Assembly: GCA_045862995.1 (NCBI GenBank)
Contig: BTVX01000001.1
Location: 268,055-332,054, forward strand
Reading direction: 5' to 3'
From: UBA2387 sp019454665
Lineage (GTDB): Bacteria > Armatimonadota > Fimbriimonadia > Fimbriimonadales > Fimbriimonadaceae
DNA length: 64,000 bases
Shown here: positions 1-8,351 of the stretch, piece by piece
Position numbering within the stretch: the first letter of the stretch is position 1
Layout: each line of letters begins with the position of its first letter
Program-made: the position numbers and the translations under genes
The notes under the pieces: model-generated
The model's database searches: none
Seen by the model: only the letters and a program-made list of their open reading frames with translations
Told to the model about the DNA's origin: nothing

Positions 1-1
1 C

Positions 2-397
2 TTCGCGCTAGCGGGAACGGTCGTCTCGCTCGAAGACGTGGACGCCTACAGCAAGGCCGGATTGATGGCGAGGGTCTCTCGCGAACCCGATGCGGCCGCG
101 TTGCTCGTCTCGACCTTTCCCAACGGCGAGGTGCAGGTGGCGCTGCGCCGCAAGACGGGCCAGGCGATGGAAGGCGTCGCAAGTTTGCAGCGCGAGGGCT
201 TTCCGGTATCCCTGCGCCTCACGCGGCGCGAGGACGAGTTCGCTGTTGCGGCTCGCGAGGCGTCTGGCGCTTGGAAAGAGCTGTGGAGCGGCAAGTTGGA
301 CTGGCCCGTCGAGACGTTCGTGGGTGCGGTGGCGCTGAGCCACGACAACTCGCAACTCGTCCGAGCGGTGTATCGGGGCTTGATGCTGCGCAAGTAG
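2..397 (+). CDS. C-terminal part of an unknown protein, cut by the window edge
   Basis: The reading frame is open from base 2 to the TAG at 395-397 and must begin upstream of the window. The visible 131 residues are rich in beta-strand-like patterns (for example VSLRLTRREDEF and FVGAVALSHD). The pattern FVGAVALSHDNSQLVRAVYRGL is reminiscent of the last strands of concanavalin/laminin-G-like modules (DUF1349-type) at the ends of secreted planctomycete and armatimonadete proteins. That likeness is by eye and weak. No catalytic motif is visible. A 97-base gap separates it from the next gene, so it need not be in the same operon. Confidence 0.6.
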   Translation, partial: FALAGTVVSLEDVDAYSKAGLMARVSREPDAAALLVSTFPNGEVQVALRRKTGQAMEGVASLQREGFPVSLRLTRREDEFAVAAREASGAWKELWSGKLDWPVETFVGAVALSHDNSQLVRAVYRGLMLRK

Positions 398-494
398 CCC
401 TGCCGCCCCACCGGTCCACTCTGGAATTGGGCCGACCGGCCCAACCTCCCTGAAGGAGAACCGCGAAGGGCGTCGAAAAGCACCCCAAGACCCC

Positions 495-1817
495 ATGGTG
501 AACCGCTCGCTCTTCCCTGCCCTCGGCTTGATCGGCGTTGCGGCGACCGCGTGGTATTCGGAGCGGCTCACGACGCCAGAGGTTCGGCCCGGGCCCGTGC
601 GCATCACCTACTGGGAAAAATGGACCGGGTTCGAGGGCGACGCCATGCGCGCCGTCGTAGACGAGTTCAACCGCTCTCAGGACGAGATCTTCGTCGAATT
701 GCTCACGGTGAGCGGCATCCAGGACAAGACGCTGCTCGCCACCTCCGGAGGCAACCCGCCCGACGTCGCCGGCCTGTTCGGCCCCAACGTCGCCCAATAC
801 GCCGACAACATGGCCGTCATGCCGCTCACCGAGTTCTGCAGGGATGCCGGCATCGGGCCCGAGGACTACATCCCGTGCTACTGGGACATCGGGTTCTACA
901 AGGGCGAGGTCTACAGCCTGCCGACCACGCCCGCTTCGACGGCCCTCCACTACAACCGCGCCTTGCTGAAGGCCGCCGGGTTGGACCCCGACCGTCCGCC
1001 CAAGACCATCGAAGAGCTGGACGCCTACGCCGAGAAGCTCACCAAGCGCAACGGCAGCCGCATCGAGGTCTCGGGGTTCCTGCCCAACGAGCCGGGGTGG
1101 TGGAACTGGTCTTGGGGCTACTTCTTCGGCGGCACGCTGCTGGATGGCGACACGATCACGGCCAACTCGCCCGAGAACATCCGGGCCTACGAGTGGATCC
1201 AGAGCTACACGAAGAAGTTCGGCGCGGGCGATATCCAGGCGTTCCGCAGCGGCTTCGGCAACTTCTCCTCGCCCCAAAACCCGTTCATGTCGCAGAAGGT
1301 GGCGATGGTGCTCCAGGGCGTGTGGATGTACAACTTCATCAGCCAGTTCGCGCCCGAACTCGACTGGGCGGCTGCGCCGTTTCCGCATCCCGCCGACCGG
1401 CCTGACTTGGCCGAGCCGACGCTGGTGGACTTGGATGTGTTGGTCATCCCCGTCGGCGCGAAGCACCCGAAGGAGGCTTTCGAGTTCATCAAGTTTGTGC
1501 AGTCGCAGAAGGGCATGGAGTTGCTATGCATGGGCCAACGGAAGCACTCGCCGCTGCGCGAGGTGAGTCCTGGCTTCTATGAGAAGCACCCAAATCCCTA
1601 CATCCGGCTGTTCACCGAGCTGGCGTACAGCAAGAACGCCATCCCCGCGCCCAAGATCGGCATCTGGCCCGAGTACCAAGCCGAACTCAACAGCGCTTTC
1701 GACGAGGTCTATTTGATGCGCAAGACACCCAAGGAGGCCTTGGACTACGTCCAGGCCCGCATGACGCCCCTCTGGGAGGACTACCTCCTCAAGCAAAAGC
1801 TGAGGGAGCAGCGATGA
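495..1817 (+). CDS. ABC transporter extracellular solute-binding protein, family 1 (sugar type)
   Basis: A 440-residue protein with an N-terminal hydrophobic segment (FPALGLIGVAATAWY) followed by the typical start of a family 1 sugar-binding protein, RITYWEKWTGFEGDAMRAVV, and later LLATSGGNPPDVAGLFG and LPTTPASTALHYNRALLKAAG. These match maltose/glycerol-phosphate-type binding proteins that deliver a carbohydrate to a MalFG-like permease. No lipobox cysteine is seen, so it may stay anchored by the uncleaved N-terminal helix or be released. The stop overlaps the start of the first permease by 4 bases, which supports one operon. The substrate cannot be told from sequence alone. Confidence 0.92.
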   Translation: MVNRSLFPALGLIGVAATAWYSERLTTPEVRPGPVRITYWEKWTGFEGDAMRAVVDEFNRSQDEIFVELLTVSGIQDKTLLATSGGNPPDVAGLFGPNVAQYADNMAVMPLTEFCRDAGIGPEDYIPCYWDIGFYKGEVYSLPTTPASTALHYNRALLKAAGLDPDRPPKTIEELDAYAEKLTKRNGSRIEVSGFLPNEPGWWNWSWGYFFGGTLLDGDTITANSPENIRAYEWIQSYTKKFGAGDIQAFRSGFGNFSSPQNPFMSQKVAMVLQGVWMYNFISQFAPELDWAAAPFPHPADRPDLAEPTLVDLDVLVIPVGAKHPKEAFEFIKFVQSQKGMELLCMGQRKHSPLREVSPGFYEKHPNPYIRLFTELAYSKNAIPAPKIGIWPEYQAELNSAFDEVYLMRKTPKEALDYVQARMTPLWEDYLLKQKLREQR

Positions 1818-2701
1818 CGCTCAAAGAGAAGAAGGAGACGCGTTCGGCGCTCCTGTTCGCCTCGCCGTGGGTGATCGGGTTCTGCGTGTTCCTGGCCTAT
1901 CCGCTGCTGGCCTCGATCTACTACAGCTTCTGCGACTACTCGGTGCTTCGGCCGCCCGTTTGGATCGGCCTGCGGAACTACACGAACCTGTTCCAGGACG
2001 AGGTCTTCTACAAGACGCTCAGCAACACGGCCATTTACGCGATCTTCGCCCTGCCGCTCGGCATGCTGGTCGCGATCGGACTCGCCCTGCTCCTGAACAC
2101 CAAGGTGCGCGGCTTGGCCGTTTATCGGACGATCTTCTTCTTGCCCTCGCTTGTACCGATGGTTTCGTTGGCGGTCCTCTGGCTTTGGCTGTTCAACGGC
2201 GAGAACGGGCTGGTCAACATCGGGCTCGGCTTCCTCGGCATCAAAGGCCCGAACTGGCTGAGCGACCCCGAGTGGTCGAAGCCGGCTCTGATCCTGCTCA
2301 GCCTTTGGGGCACGGGCAACGCCATGGTGATCTACCTGGCCGGACTGCAGGACGTGCCGGTCCAACTCTACGAAGCCGCCGACCTCGACGGCGCCAGCCC
2401 GTGGGACAAGGTGCGCAACGTCACCATCCCCATGATCTCGCCCGTGATCCTGTTCAACCTCATCATGGGCATCATCGGCACGCTGCAGGTGTTCACCGTG
2501 CCGTACGTGATGTTCCCCGGCGGCTCGCCCGCCCGTTCGACCTATTTCTACACGATGTATCTCTTCGACAACGCCTTCCGCTATCAGAAGATGGGCTACG
2601 CCTGTGCGATGGGCTGGATCATGTTCGTCATCATCCTGGTTCTCACCATGGTCTCGCTCCGACTCTCCGAGAAGCACGTCCATTACGGGGGTGGCGCGTA
2701 A
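1814..2701 (+). CDS. ABC transporter permease, MalF/UgpA type
   Basis: A 295-residue polytopic membrane protein. The first helix (LLFASPWVIGFCVFLAYPLLASIYYSF) and the cytoplasmic EAA loop (YEAADLDGASPWDKVRNVTIP, about residues 190-210) identify a carbohydrate-importer permease of the first (MalF-like) kind. The EAA loop contacts the ATPase. It is translationally coupled on both sides: ATGA overlap with the binding protein and a one-base TAATG overlap with the second permease. No ATPase gene follows, so a shared MsmX/UgpC-like ATPase is probably encoded elsewhere. Confidence 0.93.
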   Translation: MTLKEKKETRSALLFASPWVIGFCVFLAYPLLASIYYSFCDYSVLRPPVWIGLRNYTNLFQDEVFYKTLSNTAIYAIFALPLGMLVAIGLALLLNTKVRGLAVYRTIFFLPSLVPMVSLAVLWLWLFNGENGLVNIGLGFLGIKGPNWLSDPEWSKPALILLSLWGTGNAMVIYLAGLQDVPVQLYEAADLDGASPWDKVRNVTIPMISPVILFNLIMGIIGTLQVFTVPYVMFPGGSPARSTYFYTMYLFDNAFRYQKMGYACAMGWIMFVIILVLTMVSLRLSEKHVHYGGGA

Positions 2702-3567
2702 TGGCCCAGTCGCTCGCCAAGCAGAACCGGTCCCGGACGGCCGCGATCCACCTGGTCCTCATGGTCCTCAGCGGGTTCTTCATGCTGCCCCTGCTGTGGA
2801 TGCTCTCAACGGCCTTGAAGCCCATCGAAGAGACCATGACGCAGCCGCCGACGTGGATTCCCACGCGAATCCTCTGGCACAACTTCTCGGATGCGTTCAC
2901 CTACGGTCGGGACACGCTCGGCTACACGCCGTTCTTGGTCTATGGCCGCAATACGCTCGTCCTGTGCATCCTCGGCGTGGCGGGCACGGTGGTTTCGAAC
3001 TCACTGGTGGCCTACGCGTTCGCGCGGCTCAAATGGAAAGGGCGCGACTTCGCGTTCGCCGTGACGCTGGCCACGATGATGGTGCCGTTCCCCGTGCTGA
3101 TGGTGCCGATCTACGGCATGTTCAAGGAGTTCGGCTGGATCGGGTCGTTCAAGCCGCTGTGGGTTCCGGCATGGTTTGGCTCGGCCTTCGCGATCTTCCT
3201 GTTGCGGCAGTTCTTCCGCAGCATCCCCATGGAACTCAGCGAGGCGGCCAAGATCGACGGGGCATCGGAGTGGGCGATCTATTGGCAGGTCGTCATGCCG
3301 TTGGCAAAACCAGCGTTGGCCGTCATCGCCTTGTTCAACTTCATGGGCACGTGGAACGACTTTCTTGGACCGCTCATCTACCTGCTCGACCAGAAGACGT
3401 TCACACTCTCGCTGGGCCTCCAGGTCTTCCAGAGCCAGCACGGTGGGACGCAGTGGAACCTGCTGATGGCGGCCTCGGCGATCGTGGTCGCGCCCATCAT
3501 CCTGCTGTTCTTCTTCACCCAGAAGCAGTTCATCGAGGGCATCACGATGACGGGACTCAAGGGATGA
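2701..3567 (+). CDS. ABC transporter permease, MalG/UgpE type
   Basis: A 288-residue second permease of the same importer. It starts at the ATG that shares its A with the preceding TAA. Helices include HLVLMVLSGFFMLPLLWML near the N-terminus, and the EAA loop reads SEAAKIDGASEWAIYWQVVMP (about residues 180-200), the MalG-like version. The C-terminus ends with the usual FFFTQKQFIEGITMTGLKG, where the last helix is followed by the G-x-KG tail characteristic of the family. The pair of permeases with one binding protein makes a complete membrane part of a sugar importer lacking only the nucleotide-binding subunit. Confidence 0.94.
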   Translation: MAQSLAKQNRSRTAAIHLVLMVLSGFFMLPLLWMLSTALKPIEETMTQPPTWIPTRILWHNFSDAFTYGRDTLGYTPFLVYGRNTLVLCILGVAGTVVSNSLVAYAFARLKWKGRDFAFAVTLATMMVPFPVLMVPIYGMFKEFGWIGSFKPLWVPAWFGSAFAIFLLRQFFRSIPMELSEAAKIDGASEWAIYWQVVMPLAKPALAVIALFNFMGTWNDFLGPLIYLLDQKTFTLSLGLQVFQSQHGGTQWNLLMAASAIVVAPIILLFFFTQKQFIEGITMTGLKG

Positions 3568-3571
3568 CCGC

Positions 3572-3580
3572 TGGTATCAT
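3572..3580 (+). promoter_or_regulatory. Extended -10 promoter of aspS, nearly leaderless
   Basis: TGG-TATCAT lies at 3572-3580 and the aspS ATG begins 9 bases later at 3590. With a start about 7 bases after the -10, the mRNA leader would be about 2 bases, leaving no room for a ribosome binding site. Confidence 0.6.
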
Positions 3581-3589
3581 CGGACCTTC

Positions 3590-5407
3590 ATGAGCTTCGT
3601 CAAACGGACCCAAGCGTGCGGGTCCATCCGCGCGGAACACGAGGGCCACACGGTCACCCTCAACGGCTGGGCGCACAAGGTGCGCGACCTCGGAGGCGTC
3701 TTCTTCGTTGATCTGCGCGACCGCACGGGTCTGGTGCAGTTGCTCTGCGACCCCCAGACCCTGCGTGACCTGGAGAGCATCCGCCACGAGTGTTGCTTGA
3801 GCGTGCGCGGCGTGGTTCGCCGACGGTCGCCCGAAGCTGTCAATCCCAAGATGCCGACAGGCGAAATCGAGGTCGAAGTCACCTCGTTCGCCGTGCTTGG
3901 TCCAGCCAAGCCCCTGCCGTTCCCCGTGAGCGACGAGGAGCAGATGCAGAACGTGAACGAGGAGCTGCGGATCAAGTACCGCTACCTCGACCTGCGCCGC
4001 CCGGCGATGCACCGCAAGCTGGCCCTTCGTTCGGCAGCCATCCGAAAGATCCGGGCTTACCTCGACGCCCGAGAGTTCCTGGAGATCGAAACGCCGATCA
4101 TCACGAAGAGCACGCCGGAGGGCGCGCGCGACTACCTGGTGCCCTACCGCTTGGAGCCCGGGCACTTCTACGCCCTGCCCCAAAGCCCGCAGCAGTACAA
4201 GCAGTTGCTGATGGTCGGCGGCATGGAACGCTACTACCAGATCGCCAAGTGCTTCCGCGACGAGAGCCAACGCGCCGACAGGCAGCCCGAGTTCACCCAA
4301 CTCGACCTCGAAATGTCGTTCGTGGATCAGGAGGACATCCTGCAACTGGCCGAGGGACTCACGCTTTCGGTGTGCAACGAGCTTATCGAGGAGTTCGGCT
4401 TGGAACTCGATCCCGTGGAGCAGTTCGCCAGGTTGACCTACGATGAATCGGTCCACCTGTACGGCTGCGACAAGCCCGACCTCCGGTTCGGGCTTCCACT
4501 CTTCGATGTGAGCGCCCAGGTTGCCGAGTCAGGCTTTGGGGTGTTCAAGAACACCATCGAGGCCGGCGGGCGGGTTCGGGGCGTCCGTTTCCCGGGCGGG
4601 TCCTCGCTCTCGCGAAAAGAGGTCGGCGTCCTTGAGGAGTTCTGCCGCGAGTTCGGGGCCAAAGGCATGGCCTCGCTGGCCGTGGTCTCGGTCAGCGAAG
4701 CGGGCGAAGGTGCCGTTCCGGTTTCAGACGGTCTGGCCGTACGGAGTTCGATCGCCAAGTTCTTCAGCGTGGAAGAACTCGAGGCCATCCTCAAGGTGTG
4801 CCAAGCGCAGCCCGGCGACTTGCTTTGCTTCGTGGCCGACACCTACATGGTGTGCAACAACGCGCTGTTCCGCCTGCGGAACCTCATCGGCGACCGATGC
4901 GGCTTGCGCGACCCGCGCAAACTGAGGTTCGCGTGGGTGCTCGACTTCCCGCTTTTCGATTGGGATGCCGATTCGGCGGCGTGGGTGCCTGCTCATCACC
5001 CATTCACCGCACCCAAGACCGAGGACCTCGTCTACTTTGAGACAGACCCTGGACGCGTCCGCGCGGATTGCTACGACATTGTTTGTAACGGCATGGAGTG
5101 GGCGTCGGGCTCGATCCGAATCCATCGGCCGGACATCCAAGCCAAGGTCTTCTCGATGCTGGGCATTGACGAGCAGACGCAGAAGGAGCGGTTTGGCCAC
5201 ATGTTGGAGGCTTTCCAGCTTGGTGCGCCACCACACGGAGGCATCGCCCCGGGCATTGACCGCTTGATCATGTTGCTGCTTGGCGAGGAGAACATCCGGG
5301 AGGTCATCGCCTTCCCCAAGGTGGCTCAAGGTTACGACCCGATGATGGATGCACCGAGCCCGGTAGACCCGCAACAGTGGGCGGAACTGGGTCTGCGTCC
5401 AGCCTAG
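3590..5407 (+). CDS. aspS: Aspartate--tRNA ligase, bacterial type
   Basis: A 605-residue class II aminoacyl-tRNA synthetase, the normal length for the bacterial form with a GAD insertion. The N-terminal OB domain (about 1-110) has LNGWAHKVRDLGGVFFVDLR. Motif 2 is CFRDESQRADRQPEFTQLDLE (about 220-245) and motif 3 is GGIAPGIDRLIMLLLG near residue 560. The catalytic domain also has SYD-type YDIVCNGMEWASGSIRIH. It charges tRNA-Asp in the cytoplasm. I cannot tell whether it is discriminating or also makes Asp-tRNA-Asn; no gatCAB is present here. It has its own promoter, 9 bases upstream of the ATG. Confidence 0.98.
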   Translation: MSFVKRTQACGSIRAEHEGHTVTLNGWAHKVRDLGGVFFVDLRDRTGLVQLLCDPQTLRDLESIRHECCLSVRGVVRRRSPEAVNPKMPTGEIEVEVTSFAVLGPAKPLPFPVSDEEQMQNVNEELRIKYRYLDLRRPAMHRKLALRSAAIRKIRAYLDAREFLEIETPIITKSTPEGARDYLVPYRLEPGHFYALPQSPQQYKQLLMVGGMERYYQIAKCFRDESQRADRQPEFTQLDLEMSFVDQEDILQLAEGLTLSVCNELIEEFGLELDPVEQFARLTYDESVHLYGCDKPDLRFGLPLFDVSAQVAESGFGVFKNTIEAGGRVRGVRFPGGSSLSRKEVGVLEEFCREFGAKGMASLAVVSVSEAGEGAVPVSDGLAVRSSIAKFFSVEELEAILKVCQAQPGDLLCFVADTYMVCNNALFRLRNLIGDRCGLRDPRKLRFAWVLDFPLFDWDADSAAWVPAHHPFTAPKTEDLVYFETDPGRVRADCYDIVCNGMEWASGSIRIHRPDIQAKVFSMLGIDEQTQKERFGHMLEAFQLGAPPHGGIAPGIDRLIMLLLGEENIREVIAFPKVAQGYDPMMDAPSPVDPQQWAELGLRPA

Positions 5408-5419
5408 GTCCAGCCCGGC

Positions 5420-5428
5420 TGGTATCCT
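5420..5428 (+). promoter_or_regulatory. Extended -10 promoter of typA, likely leaderless
   Basis: TGG-TATCCT at 5420-5428 is followed by 8 bases and then the ATG at 5437. The arrangement repeats that seen before aspS and hisB. Confidence 0.6.
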
Positions 5429-5436
5429 CTCGGGTC

Positions 5437-7263
5437 ATGCACCCCCCGATTCGCAACGTGGGCATCATCGCGCACGTCGACCACGGCAAAACCACTCTTG
5501 TGGATGCCATCTTCAGACAGTCGGGGGTCTTTCGCGAGAACCAAGCCGTCCAAGAGCGGGTCATGGACCGGGGAGACCTGGAGCGCGAGAAGGGCATCAC
5601 GATTCTCTCCAAGGTCGCGAGCGTTGCCTACAAAGGCGTCAAGATCAACATCGTAGACACGCCCGGCCACGCCGACTTCGGTGGCGAGGTCGAGCGCGTG
5701 CTGAGCATGGTGGACGGTGTATTGCTCGTCGTGGACGCATGCGAGGGCCCCATGCCGCAAACCAGGTTCGTCCTCAAGAAGGCCTTGGCTCGCGGCCTCA
5801 AGCCCATCGTGGCGATCAACAAGGTGGACCGCGAGGGTGCTCGACCGCTCGAGGCATACGACAAAACGCTGGACCTGTTCATTGACCTCGGCGCCGGAGA
5901 GGACGACCTCTTCTTCCCGCACATCTACACCAGCGGCGCGGGCGGGTTCGCGAGAATCAGTCCCGACGGAGGCGAGAAGGACATGCGGGCCATGCTCGAA
6001 ATGCTGGTCAACGCCGTACCGCCGCCGACGGTTGAGTTGGAGGGGCCATTCCTGCTCCAAGTCGCCAACCTCGACTACTCGGACTACCTGGGCAGGATGT
6101 TCGGGGGCAAAGTGCTGCGGGGCGAGATCAAAGTCGGCGAAAGGATGACGCTCGCCCGGGCCGGCCAACGCTTCGGTTTCAACGTGACGAAACTGTGGTG
6201 CTACGACGGCATCCAGTTGATCGAGGTTCCCTCGTGCGGCGCGGGCGACATCGTGATGATGTCGGGCCTCGACGATGTGCTGATCGGGGACACCATCTCC
6301 GACCCTACGCAGGTCGAGGAACTGCCGGTCATTGATGTGGACCCACCCACGCTGAGCATGACGTTCTACGCCAACAACTCCCCGTTGGCAGGCAAGGACG
6401 GTGGCAAGTTCCTGACCATCCACAAGATTCGCGAGCGGCTCGAGCGCGAAGCAAAGGTCAGCGTGGCCCTCAAGCTCGACCCCGAGAGCCCCGCCGATGC
6501 CGTCAAAGTGGATGCGCGAGGCGAACTGCAGTTGGCCATCCTCATCGAACAGATGCGCCGCGAAAGCTATGAAATGGCGATCAGCCGCCCCAAAGTCATC
6601 TTTCGGCGCGAGGCCGACGGCACCGTTACGGAGCCGTTCGAACGCGTGACCCTCGAACTGCCCGACGACTGCGTGGGCAGCGTCATGGAAGAGATGAGCC
6701 GCCGAAGAGGCGACCTGCAGGACATGGCCACGGACGATCGAGGGCATGCCCGGCTGACCTACCTCGTCCCGACGCGGGGCCTGATCGGATTTAGAACCAA
6801 CTACTTGACCATCACGCGCGGACTTGGCATCCTCGCACACCTGTTCGAGGACTACCGAGCCTACGCTGGCGAAGTCGCCAATCGAACGCGTGGGGCGCTG
6901 ATCGCCAAGGACCCGGGGAAGATGACGCGCTACGCCTACGAGGACATTCAAGAGCGTGGCGTCCTGTTCTATCCCGTCGGCACGGACACCTACGGCGGGA
7001 TGATCGTGGGCGAGTGCGCGCGGGACGAGGACATGGTGGTCAACATCACGAAGCCGAAGGCTGCCAACAACATGCGCTCTTCGACTTCGGATGCGACCAC
7101 GGTGCTCGACCCGCACCGCGACTTCTCGCTGGAACAGGCGTTGAGCTGGCTCCGCGACGACGAACTGCTCGAAGTGACGCCCAAGCAGCTTCGCTTCCGC
7201 AAGCAGGTTCTGGACCACAGCCAGCGCCGCGTCTCCGAGCGACGCTCCGAAGTGAACGTGTGA
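5437..7263 (+). CDS. typA: Ribosome-associated GTPase TypA/BipA
   Basis: A 608-residue translational GTPase. The chosen ATG gives the family start MHPPIRNVGIIAHVDHGKTT with the P-loop HVDHGKTT; a longer in-frame extension upstream has no family similarity. G2/G3 regions are visible (REKGITILSK, VDTPGHADFGGEVER), as is NKVD (G4). The C-terminal half has LTYLVPTRGLIGFRTNYLT and the TypA-specific tail NMRSSTSDATTVLDP with LRFRKQVLD. TypA helps ribosome assembly and translation under stress or cold. A 29-base gap with its own -10 element separates it from aspS. Codon usage resembles its neighbours. Confidence 0.97.
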   Translation: MHPPIRNVGIIAHVDHGKTTLVDAIFRQSGVFRENQAVQERVMDRGDLEREKGITILSKVASVAYKGVKINIVDTPGHADFGGEVERVLSMVDGVLLVVDACEGPMPQTRFVLKKALARGLKPIVAINKVDREGARPLEAYDKTLDLFIDLGAGEDDLFFPHIYTSGAGGFARISPDGGEKDMRAMLEMLVNAVPPPTVELEGPFLLQVANLDYSDYLGRMFGGKVLRGEIKVGERMTLARAGQRFGFNVTKLWCYDGIQLIEVPSCGAGDIVMMSGLDDVLIGDTISDPTQVEELPVIDVDPPTLSMTFYANNSPLAGKDGGKFLTIHKIRERLEREAKVSVALKLDPESPADAVKVDARGELQLAILIEQMRRESYEMAISRPKVIFRREADGTVTEPFERVTLELPDDCVGSVMEEMSRRRGDLQDMATDDRGHARLTYLVPTRGLIGFRTNYLTITRGLGILAHLFEDYRAYAGEVANRTRGALIAKDPGKMTRYAYEDIQERGVLFYPVGTDTYGGMIVGECARDEDMVVNITKPKAANNMRSSTSDATTVLDPHRDFSLEQALSWLRDDELLEVTPKQLRFRKQVLDHSQRRVSERRSEVNV

Positions 7264-7352
7264 CGCGCGGGCGGGTTCGAGTGGGCGCTTGTGCCGCCAC
7301 AGAAATTGTGTGGAAAACTTCAGATTCCAACCCTCCATATTCGCGCACCTGA

Positions 7353-7389
7353 TGCTAGAATGAGGGTGTTGGAGTCTGTTCCAACACCC
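7353..7389 (+). promoter_or_regulatory. Extended -10 element and perfect hairpin ahead of the riboswitch
   Basis: TGC-TAGAAT at 7353-7361 is a plausible promoter. It abuts a perfect 10-bp hairpin, GGGTGTTGGA (7364-7373) with TCCAACACCC (7380-7389) around a 6-base loop. If transcription starts near 7368, at least the inner six base pairs would form at the 5' end of the RNA. Confidence 0.5.
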
Positions 7390-7505
7390 GGTCGAATCCC
7401 ACCCGGAGGGCGTGGGAACGGGGGACCCACTCCCGGGGTGAATGCGGCCCAACAGCCGCTAGGGTAACTCTTGGCCCGAACCCGTCAGCTAACCCCGTAG
7501 ACGCA
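7388..7505 (+). ncRNA. Cyclic-di-AMP riboswitch (ydaO/yuaA class)
   Basis: The stretch contains, in order, the conserved blocks of this aptamer: CGAATCC (7393-7399), GGGAACGGGGGACCCA (7413-7428 region), CGGGGTGAAT (7434-7443), GGGTAACTC (7462-7470) and CCCGAACCCGTCAGCTAACC (7475-7494). The last block and the GGGTGAA element are near-identical to actinobacterial c-di-AMP aptamers that precede cell-wall hydrolase genes. Cyclic-di-AMP binding usually lowers downstream expression. The next recognised gene, hisB, is about 240 bases further and has its own promoter, so the controlled gene is unclear. Assignment is by recalled consensus, not by a covariance search. Confidence 0.85.
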
Positions 7506-7730
7506 ACGAGGGTCGTTGGGTTGCCCGCTCGGGCCACCCGCACGGACGTGTCCAGTCGCGTCCGCCAGCACTCGATCTTCCTTTGCATACCGGTCGTTTC
7601 GTCGGCCTTGGGCTGTGCGAAACGAACGCCCCGCCCATCGGGGCAAGCGTGGATACGGTGGGGAGCCCTGGCCTCCTGGGCTCCTCCACCCGTTCCGAAC
7701 CCCTGGACCCGCCCTTCGTTGCGGAGTCAA
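7506..7730 (+). other. Non-coding stretch between riboswitch and hisB with three hairpins
   Basis: About 225 bases with no convincing gene. Small hairpins are CAACGA/TCGTTG (7503-7517), GCCCCG/CGGGGC (7628-7644) and GGAGCCC/GGGCTCC (7662-7684). The last two could be parts of an expression platform or an attenuator, but neither is followed by a clear T-run. Open frames that cross the region have composition unlike the neighbouring proteins and no recognisable start. Confidence 0.4.
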
Positions 7731-7739
7731 TGGTATAAC
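7731..7739 (+). promoter_or_regulatory. Extended -10 promoter of hisB, likely leaderless
   Basis: TGG-TATAAC at 7731-7739 ends 6 bases before the hisB ATG at 7746. It implies that hisB is transcribed independently of the upstream riboswitch RNA. Confidence 0.6.
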
Positions 7740-7745
7740 CCGCGC

Positions 7746-8351
7746 ATGAGCAAGGACGCCCCTGGAGTCCGGTACGCCGAAGTCGATCGAGACACCAACG
7801 AAACACGCATCCATCTGGTCCTCGATCTGGACGGTGGGACGCGCCGCGACATCGCCACCGGCATCGGCTTCTTCGACCACATGCTTGACCTTCTGGCCTT
7901 TCACGGCCAGTTCGACCTCGGAGTCAAGGCAGAAGGCGATTTGCGCGTGGACGACCACCACACGGTCGAGGACGTCGGCATCGTGTTGGGGCGAGCCGTG
8001 CGACAGGCCCTTGCCGAAACGGATCCCATCGTGCGCTATGCCAGCCTACACACCGTGATGGACGACGCGTTGGTTCTGGTGGCCCTCGACATCTGCGGAC
8101 GGGGTCAACTGCACTGGGACGTGGCGTTCGACCGGGAGCACCTGGGGCAGCTCTCCACGGAGTGCGTCCGTGAGTTCTTTCAGGCGTTTGCCGTGAACTC
8201 CGGCATCGCCCTGCACATCCGAAAGGTCGCGGGCGTCAACAACCACCACGTCTGCGAAGCCGCGTTCAAGGGCGTCGGCATGGCGCTCCACCAAGCCTTC
8301 GAACGCTCGGACCGGCGAGGGCCGGCCAGCACCAAGGGGACGTTGGATTGA
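7746..8351 (+). CDS. hisB: Imidazoleglycerol-phosphate dehydratase
   Basis: A 201-residue cytoplasmic enzyme that dehydrates imidazole-glycerol phosphate in histidine biosynthesis. The family signatures are clear: ATGIGFFDHMLDLLAFHGQF, DDHHTVEDVGIVLG and HHVCEAAFKG, which supply the manganese-binding histidines. Only the monofunctional dehydratase domain is present; there is no phosphatase fusion. I place the start at ATG 7746, because the in-frame extension upstream runs through the non-coding region and bears no family similarity. The stop overlaps the hisH start by four bases, indicating translational coupling in a hisBHA operon. Confidence 0.97.
   Translation: MSKDAPGVRYAEVDRDTNETRIHLVLDLDGGTRRDIATGIGFFDHMLDLLAFHGQFDLGVKAEGDLRVDDHHTVEDVGIVLGRAVRQALAETDPIVRYASLHTVMDDALVLVALDICGRGQLHWDVAFDREHLGQLSTECVREFFQAFAVNSGIALHIRKVAGVNNHHVCEAAFKGVGMALHQAFERSDRRGPASTKGTLD

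Noticed and set aside
7388..7505. tRNA-like or cobalamin/TPP riboswitch reading of the 7.4-kb structured stretch
   Set aside because: GGTCGAATCC looks like a T-loop, but no acceptor stem or anticodon arm can be drawn, and the cobalamin and TPP cores (GCCACTG; CTGAGA) are absent, while c-di-AMP blocks are all present.
7521..7745. In-frame extension of hisB upstream to a GTG at 7521
   Set aside because: The added 75 residues are Arg/Pro-rich with no family similarity, the stretch holds hairpins, and a -10 element stands 6 bases before ATG 7746.
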